DNA from: Stenomitos frigidus ULC18
Lineage (GTDB): Bacteria > Cyanobacteriota > Cyanobacteriia > Leptolyngbyales > Leptolyngbyaceae
Length of the DNA: 64,000 bases
NCBI RefSeq assembly: GCF_003003795.1
Contig: NZ_PVWK01000014.1
Location: forward strand, 186,001 to 250,000
Direction: 5' to 3'
Shown: in pieces, positions 59,540 to 64,000 of the stretch
How the letters are laid out: each line of letters starts with the position of its first letter
Numbering within the stretch: position 1 is the first letter of the stretch
The notes under the pieces: generated by a model
Told to the model about the DNA's origin: nothing
What the model saw: the letters and a program-made list of their open reading frames with translations, nothing else
Database searches by the model: none
Made by a program: the position numbers and the translations under genes

Positions 59540-61588
59540 ATGAGTATCTTTACGCTGCGATCGCTCCACAAAGACTTTGGCATCAAAGAAATCCTGCATG
59601 ATGCCAGCTTTAGCCTGGATGATGGTGACAAGGTGGGGTTGATTGGCACCAATGGATCGGGTAAATCAACGCTGCTGAAAATGATTGCAGGGTTAGAGTC
59701 GATCGACAGTGGCGAAATGTTGGTCAATCCCAGCGTTCGCATCGTCTATCTGCCACAACAACCAGAGCTAGACGACGATCGCACCGTACTGGAACAAGTG
59801 TTTGCTGACAGTGGCGATCAAATGGCTCTGGTACGGGAGTTTGAAGAAATTTCTGATAAACTAGCGCACGGGCACGGCGATCAAGACCAGTTAATGGCAA
59901 AGCTTTCCAGCCTGACTCACCAGCTAGATGCAACCGGAGCCTGGGATCTGGAAACCAATGCCAAAATTATTCTGACGAAACTCGGTATCGACGATTTTGA
60001 GGCCAAAATTGGCGATCTTTCGGGTGGCTATCGCAAACGGATTGCGCTGGCAGCCGCATTGCTGTCCGAACCCGATGTGCTGCTAATGGATGAGCCCACG
60101 AACCACCTGGATGCACTCTCGGTCGAATGGCTGCAAAGCTATCTCAACCGCTTTCGGGGCGCACTACTCCTCATTACCCACGATCGCTACTTTCTCGATC
60201 GCGTCACCAATCGCATCCTGGAGATCGATCGGGGCGATCTCTTCACCTACAGCGGCAACTATTCCTACTATTTAGAGAAAAAAGCACTGGCAGAAGATTC
60301 CGCCGCCAGCACCGAGCGTAAGCATCAGGGACTGCTGCGCCGCGAACTGGAATGGCTCAAACGGGGGCCCAAAGCACGCAGTACGAAACAAAAGGCACGG
60401 ATCGATCGCGTCCACGCTCTACAAGCAACTGAGTTTAAGCAAGGTCACGGCAAAGTTGATATTGCTACGGCTGGACGTCGCATCGGTAAGAAGGTTATCG
60501 AACTGGTGGCTGTCACAAAGGGGTATGGCGATCGCACCTTGATCAACGGCTTCACCTACGAATTCAGCCCCGAAGATCGCGTCGGGATCATCGGTGGCAA
60601 CGGGGTCGGCAAATCCACCCTGATGGACATGATTACGGGACGCCTTCAGCCCGACTCCGGCACCGTCGAAATCGGCACTACCATCCACATCGGCTACTTC
60701 GACCAGCATTCCGACGACCTCACACTCAACCCGGAACAACGCGTCATCGATTACCTCAAAGATGTGGCCGAACTGGTGAAAATCGCCGATGGCACGGTCA
60801 TTACCGCCTCCCAAATGCTGGAGCGCTTTCTGTTTCCTGGCAACCAGCAGTATGCGCCGATCAACAAACTCTCCGGTGGCGAACGGCGACGGCTCTTCCT
60901 GCTACGTGTCCTCATGAGCGCGCCCAACATCCTCATTTTGGACGAGCCCACCAACGACCTGGACGTGCAAACCCTCGCTGTCCTGGAAGATTACCTGGAA
61001 GATTTCAACGGCTGCGTCATTGTCGTTTCCCACGATCGCTACTTCCTCGATCGCGTCGTCGATACCATCTTTGCCTTCGAGCCGGACGGCACTCTGCGCC
61101 AATATCCGGGAAATTATTCGGTGTACCTCGACTACAAGCGAGCAGAAGAGGCTGCAGCGGTCAGCAGTCAGCGGTCAGCAGTCAGCGGTCAGCAGTCAGC
61201 GGTCAGCGGCAGAAAGCAGAAAGCAGAACCCACTCAAAACTCTTCTTCACTCCCCACTCCCCACTCCCCACTCCCTATACCCTTATCCCCAACTCAAAAT
61301 ATCTCCGTAGGAGACGCTTCGCGTTTCTTGAATGCCGAAGGCTATACAAAACTCAAAACTCAAAACTCTCGCAAGCTTTCCTACAAAGAAAAGCGCGAAT
61401 TCGAGCAGTTGGAAACTCAAATTCCCGCAATGGAAGCTGAAAAAGAGCAGATCGAGAAAACGTTGTACAAAAATCCACCATCAGGCTTCAGCGAAGTGCA
61501 AGCGCTTTCTGCACGATTGGCGGAGTTAAATAGCGCGATCGACGCTGCGACCGATCGCTGGTTAGAATTATCGGAAATGGAGTCTTAA
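59540..61588 (+). CDS. ABC-F ATPase (Uup-like) with repeat insert
   Basis: Protein of 682 aa, soluble ABC-F protein acting on ribosomes. First ATPase: GLIGTNGSGKSTLL, LSGGYRKRIALAAALL, VLLMDEPTNHLD. Linker with KRGPKARSTKQKARIDRVHA. Second ATPase: IIGGNGVGKSTLMDM, LSGGERRRLFLLRVL, ILILDEPTNDLD. The C-terminal coiled coil (KLSYKEKREFEQLETQIPAM) is of the Uup type. Between DYKRAEEAAA and this coil, about residues 537-610 are encoded by repeats (SAVSGQ, LPTPHSPLP, a palindromic element giving SVGDASRFLNAEGYTKLKTQ). Confidence 0.92.
   Translation: MSIFTLRSLHKDFGIKEILHDASFSLDDGDKVGLIGTNGSGKSTLLKMIAGLESIDSGEMLVNPSVRIVYLPQQPELDDDRTVLEQVFADSGDQMALVREFEEISDKLAHGHGDQDQLMAKLSSLTHQLDATGAWDLETNAKIILTKLGIDDFEAKIGDLSGGYRKRIALAAALLSEPDVLLMDEPTNHLDALSVEWLQSYLNRFRGALLLITHDRYFLDRVTNRILEIDRGDLFTYSGNYSYYLEKKALAEDSAASTERKHQGLLRRELEWLKRGPKARSTKQKARIDRVHALQATEFKQGHGKVDIATAGRRIGKKVIELVAVTKGYGDRTLINGFTYEFSPEDRVGIIGGNGVGKSTLMDMITGRLQPDSGTVEIGTTIHIGYFDQHSDDLTLNPEQRVIDYLKDVAELVKIADGTVITASQMLERFLFPGNQQYAPINKLSGGERRRLFLLRVLMSAPNILILDEPTNDLDVQTLAVLEDYLEDFNGCVIVVSHDRYFLDRVVDTIFAFEPDGTLRQYPGNYSVYLDYKRAEEAAAVSSQRSAVSGQQSAVSGRKQKAEPTQNSSSLPTPHSPLPIPLSPTQNISVGDASRFLNAEGYTKLKTQNSRKLSYKEKREFEQLETQIPAMEAEKEQIEKTLYKNPPSGFSEVQALSARLAELNSAIDAATDRWLELSEMES
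61157..61375 (+). repeat. Heptamer and palindrome cluster inside the ABC-F gene
   Basis: GGTCAGC/AGTCAGC heptamers (61157-61210), CTCCCCA heptamers (61251-61275), a palindromic element with ACGCTTCGCGTTTCTTGAAT (61296-61340), then CAAAACT heptamers. All translated in frame at the junction of ATPase 2 and the C-terminal coil. Confidence 0.92.
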
Positions 61589-61607
61589 TCCTTCACTGGT
61601 CAACGCA

Positions 61608-62192
61608 ATGACTGCTCTCACCCTCAACTTAAGTCCCACTTTGGAACTGACCGATGATCAGTTCTATGATCTCTGCCAGCACAATCGAGATTTGCGCATT
61701 GAGCGCACAGCAAACGGAGAACTTCTCATCATGGCTCCTGTCGGCGGCGAAGGTGGCTCACGCAGCGGTAGAGTAAATCAACAAGTATTCAACTGGATTG
61801 ATACAGACGATCGAGGAATTGCCTTCGATTCTTCTACTGGCTTTAAATTGCCGAACGGGGCAGACCGATCGCCCGATGCTGCTTGGGTGAGCCGAGAACG
61901 TTGGGATACACTTACACCTGAGCAAAAGCGTAAATTCCCGCCCCTATGTCCTGATTTCGTCATCGAATTGCGCTCCGAAAGCGATTCCCTGCAGACCCTC
62001 CAGGCAAAAATGCAGGAGTATATCGAAAATGGTGCGCGACTCGGTTGGCTCATCGATCCCAAAAAACAACAGGTGGAAATTTATCGTCCAGGACAGGTTG
62101 TAGAAATTCTGCAAGACCCAGAAACGCTTTCAGGTGAGGATGTGCTATCAGGATTCACATTAAATCTAAAGCCGATTTTCAACCGCCTTTGA
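61608..62192 (+). CDS. Uma2 family restriction-endonuclease-like protein
   Basis: Protein of 194 aa of the Uma2/DUF820 family, numerous in cyanobacteria and of PD-(D/E)xK fold. Blocks: ELTDDQFYDLCQHNRDLRIE, GELLIMAPVGGEGGSRSG, RSPDAAWVSRERW, LCPDFVIELRSESDSLQTLQ, MQEYIENGARLGWLIDPKKQ. The Asp of PDAAW and the E-x-R of IELRS mark the active site. Biological role unclear. It follows the ABC-F stop by 19 nt. Confidence 0.9.
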   Translation: MTALTLNLSPTLELTDDQFYDLCQHNRDLRIERTANGELLIMAPVGGEGGSRSGRVNQQVFNWIDTDDRGIAFDSSTGFKLPNGADRSPDAAWVSRERWDTLTPEQKRKFPPLCPDFVIELRSESDSLQTLQAKMQEYIENGARLGWLIDPKKQQVEIYRPGQVVEILQDPETLSGEDVLSGFTLNLKPIFNRL

Positions 62193-62459
62193 ACAGTACG
62201 CGATATCCGGATCACAGCGCTGCTCTTTACAATCTCTCGGTTTGCCTCACCAGAGTGAAAAGGTTTGGTGAAGTAAAAAAGAAACCGATCGAGATCGTGT
62301 AGGCATTCACCTACGATCGACTAGAAGCGAGCAAGCCTGGACGGCACATCTCGGACGATCAATCGTCACAGTAGAGAATCTCATCCTGCGTTTATAGTTT
62401 TTGGCCAGCGTCTTAACGCTCACTAAAACTCATGCCTTCAGCCAATCTCAACGGAGTCC

Positions 62460-63551
62460 ATGCTAACGATGCCCAATCAATCTTTAGTGACTGTCATTCT
62501 CGCGGGTGGAAAAGGTGAGCGGTTTTGGCCACTCAGCCGCAGAAATCGCCCCAAGCAATTCCTGAGCCTGGATGGCAGCGGTCGTAGCCTGTTACAAGCA
62601 ACCGCAGAACGATTGCTGGCGATCGCAGGCGGTTGGGCGTCCATCTATGTCGTCACAGCATCGCACCTCGCCGACGGTGTGAGAGAACAACTGCCTGAAC
62701 TGCCCGAAGAGAATCTTTTGATCGAACCCGAAGGTCGCGATACCGCGCCAGCAGTCACCTGGAGCACCTTGAGGATCGCTGAACGCTATGGCAAAGACAC
62801 GGTGGTTGGTTTCTTCCCCGCCGATCACTGGATTGCTGATGAAGCCGCATTCCAGTCAACGCTGCAGGCTGCTGCTGAACTTGCCACGAAAGAAGACGCG
62901 ATCGTCACCCTCGGCATTGCGCCCACCTTTGCGTCTACTGGCTACGGCTACATTCAGGCAGGTGAGGCCATTGGCACGTATGGCACGAATGCTGAGCAGG
63001 AAGGCTTTCCGGCTTATCGCGTCACCCGTTTTACCGAAAAGCCCGATCGTGACACCGCTGAACAATTCCTAGCCACTGGCACCTTTAGCTGGAACAGCGG
63101 CATGTTCGTCTTCCGTGCTGGCGTGGCGCTGGATGAATTGCTGGTTTATGCACCGGAAATCATGGGGCCTCTAGAAGAGCAAGGGGTTGAAGCCTATCCC
63201 ACCCTGCCCAAAAAGAGTATCGACTATGCTCTGATGGAGAAAACTCAGCAGGCATACGTCTTACCTGTTGCCTTCGGTTGGGATGATCTGGGCGACTGGA
63301 ACGCGATCGAACGTCTGCTCAAAGGCGAAAGCGCCAATGTTGAACTCGCCAGACACATTGGTCTAGACACTCATGGCGCACTCTTCTACGCCACAGATCA
63401 GGATGATCTCATTGTCACCATTGGGCTGGAAGATACGGTGATTGTGCGCGATGGCAACGTCACGCTCATCGTCAAAAAAGATCGGACTCAAGAAATCAAA
63501 CAGGTCTTGAAGGAAATTCAAGCCGATCCGCAGTTCAAAGATCTGCTTTAG
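62460..63551 (+). CDS. manC: Mannose-1-phosphate guanylyltransferase
   Basis: Protein of 363 aa; makes GDP-mannose for polysaccharides and glycans. Nucleotide-binding signature VILAGGKGERFWPLSRRNRP followed by KQFLSL; further LLIEPEGRDTAPAVTWSTLR, VVGFFPADHWI, RVTRFTEKPDRDTAEQFL, FSWNSGMFVFRAGVALDELL and FGWDDLGDWNAIE. It lacks the C-terminal mannose-isomerase domain of bifunctional enzymes. ATG 62460 with CGGAG upstream; ATG 62469 also possible. Confidence 0.9.
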   Translation: MLTMPNQSLVTVILAGGKGERFWPLSRRNRPKQFLSLDGSGRSLLQATAERLLAIAGGWASIYVVTASHLADGVREQLPELPEENLLIEPEGRDTAPAVTWSTLRIAERYGKDTVVGFFPADHWIADEAAFQSTLQAAAELATKEDAIVTLGIAPTFASTGYGYIQAGEAIGTYGTNAEQEGFPAYRVTRFTEKPDRDTAEQFLATGTFSWNSGMFVFRAGVALDELLVYAPEIMGPLEEQGVEAYPTLPKKSIDYALMEKTQQAYVLPVAFGWDDLGDWNAIERLLKGESANVELARHIGLDTHGALFYATDQDDLIVTIGLEDTVIVRDGNVTLIVKKDRTQEIKQVLKEIQADPQFKDLL

Positions 63552-63633
63552 TTGTTAGGTTTTAGGGGTTAGTTATGAGAGTCTTCAAGCAAGCCTTCCG
63601 ACTAACCTCTAACAACCAACCACCAACAACTGC

Positions 63634-64000
63634 ATGTTTTCTCGCCTTGCCCAATCCAGCGCCCGTCAGCGCGAAATTGCTGAAGTCGTCCTCCGCAACG
63701 GTTGGGGCTACATGCGACGGTTGCTCACAGGCACCAAAGCTGAAGAACCGCAACTGCCGCCGCCTGCTATCCTCCGCAACATTCTGGTTGAGCTCGGTCC
63801 CGTCTACGTCAAGTTAGGGCAATTGCTCAGCACTCGTCCCGATTTGCTGCCGCCAGAATACATCACGGAACTAACCGCACTCCAGGCGGAAGTGCCTGCT
63901 GTAGCGTGGCAAGAAGTTGAAGTGGTGATTCGGCAGCAGTTGCGTCGTCCGCTCGAAGAGGCGTTTACGACCATTAATCATCAGCCTGTTGCGGCTGGCT
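63634..64000 (+). CDS. AarF/UbiB-family kinase, N-terminal part
   Basis: The first 122 residues of an ABC1/AarF/UbiB atypical kinase, cut by the window end. The family's KxGQ motif is in GPVYVKLGQLLSTRPDLLPP, followed by EYITELTALQAEVPAVAWQE and IRQQLRRPLEEAF. ATG 63634 is chosen because it gives the typical start (FSRLAQSSARQREIAEVVLR); it lies beyond a short heptamer-like tract. Family members act in isoprenoid quinone or lipid metabolism. Confidence 0.88.
   Translation, partial: MFSRLAQSSARQREIAEVVLRNGWGYMRRLLTGTKAEEPQLPPPAILRNILVELGPVYVKLGQLLSTRPDLLPPEYITELTALQAEVPAVAWQEVEVVIRQQLRRPLEEAFTTINHQPVAAG

Overview
The window is chromosomal DNA of a cyanobacterium, most likely a filamentous Leptolyngbya/Oscillatoria-type genome. 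This rests on very frequent GCGATCGC (HIP1) sites, a cyanobacterial ssrA tag peptide (ANNIVPFARKQALVAA), several cyanobacterial protein families (DUF1830, DUF1517, DUF3122, the methylglyoxal synthase-lipid kinase fusion) and many short tandem heptanucleotide repeats. The genus is inference.

1-15.8 kb is one long co-directional operon for a phage-tail-like contractile injection system (CIS). It runs sheath (two genes, the first cut by the window edge), tube, a tail-assembly-like gene with an overlapping small gene that has no ordinary start codon, second tube, a disordered protein, LysM tube-cap protein, hub, spike, gp25 wedge, two baseplate proteins, a gpI-like protein, a fibre-like protein with an S74-type C-terminus, a coiled-coil protein and a membrane protein with two DUF4231-like regions. 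ATPase, tape measure and terminator genes are not seen here and may lie upstream.

15.8-23.1 kb is an accessory island: transposon-end-like repeats, a gene broken by three small palindromic insertions, a SMEK-NACHT NTPase (probable antiphage protein), an MNT-HEPN pair with an apparent frameshift in the toxin, a DUF2283 protein, and a UPF0175/DUF3368 pair. Two degenerate heptamer arrays in opposite orientation bracket the NTPase/toxin block.

23.1-43.6 kb is mostly housekeeping and metabolism: purN, an HtrA protease, glycogen debranching enzyme, a methyltransferase, polyphosphate kinase 2, the synthase-kinase fusion, then a nitrogen/amine cluster (permease, aldehyde dehydrogenase, glutaminase, HpxZ-like protein), an alpha/beta hydrolase, citramalate synthase, a ferredoxin and glycine oxidase ThiO. 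43.6-44.0 kb is tmRNA on the minus strand. 44.5-50 kb is a giant DUF4347/Calx-beta/FG-GAP-like protein. 50-64 kb holds cobN, an Omp85-family TpsB transporter, two lipoproteins, a DUF1517 protein, an ABC-F ATPase, a Uma2 nuclease, mannose-1-phosphate guanylyltransferase and the start of an AarF/UbiB kinase.

The most unusual theme is repeat biology. Heptamer cassettes and palindromic elements sit in intergenic DNA and also in frame inside cimA, thiO, an ABC-F gene and cobN. In two genes the same composite cassette is present in the same orientation and the same reading frame. All protein names come from reading motifs by eye; no database search was run.
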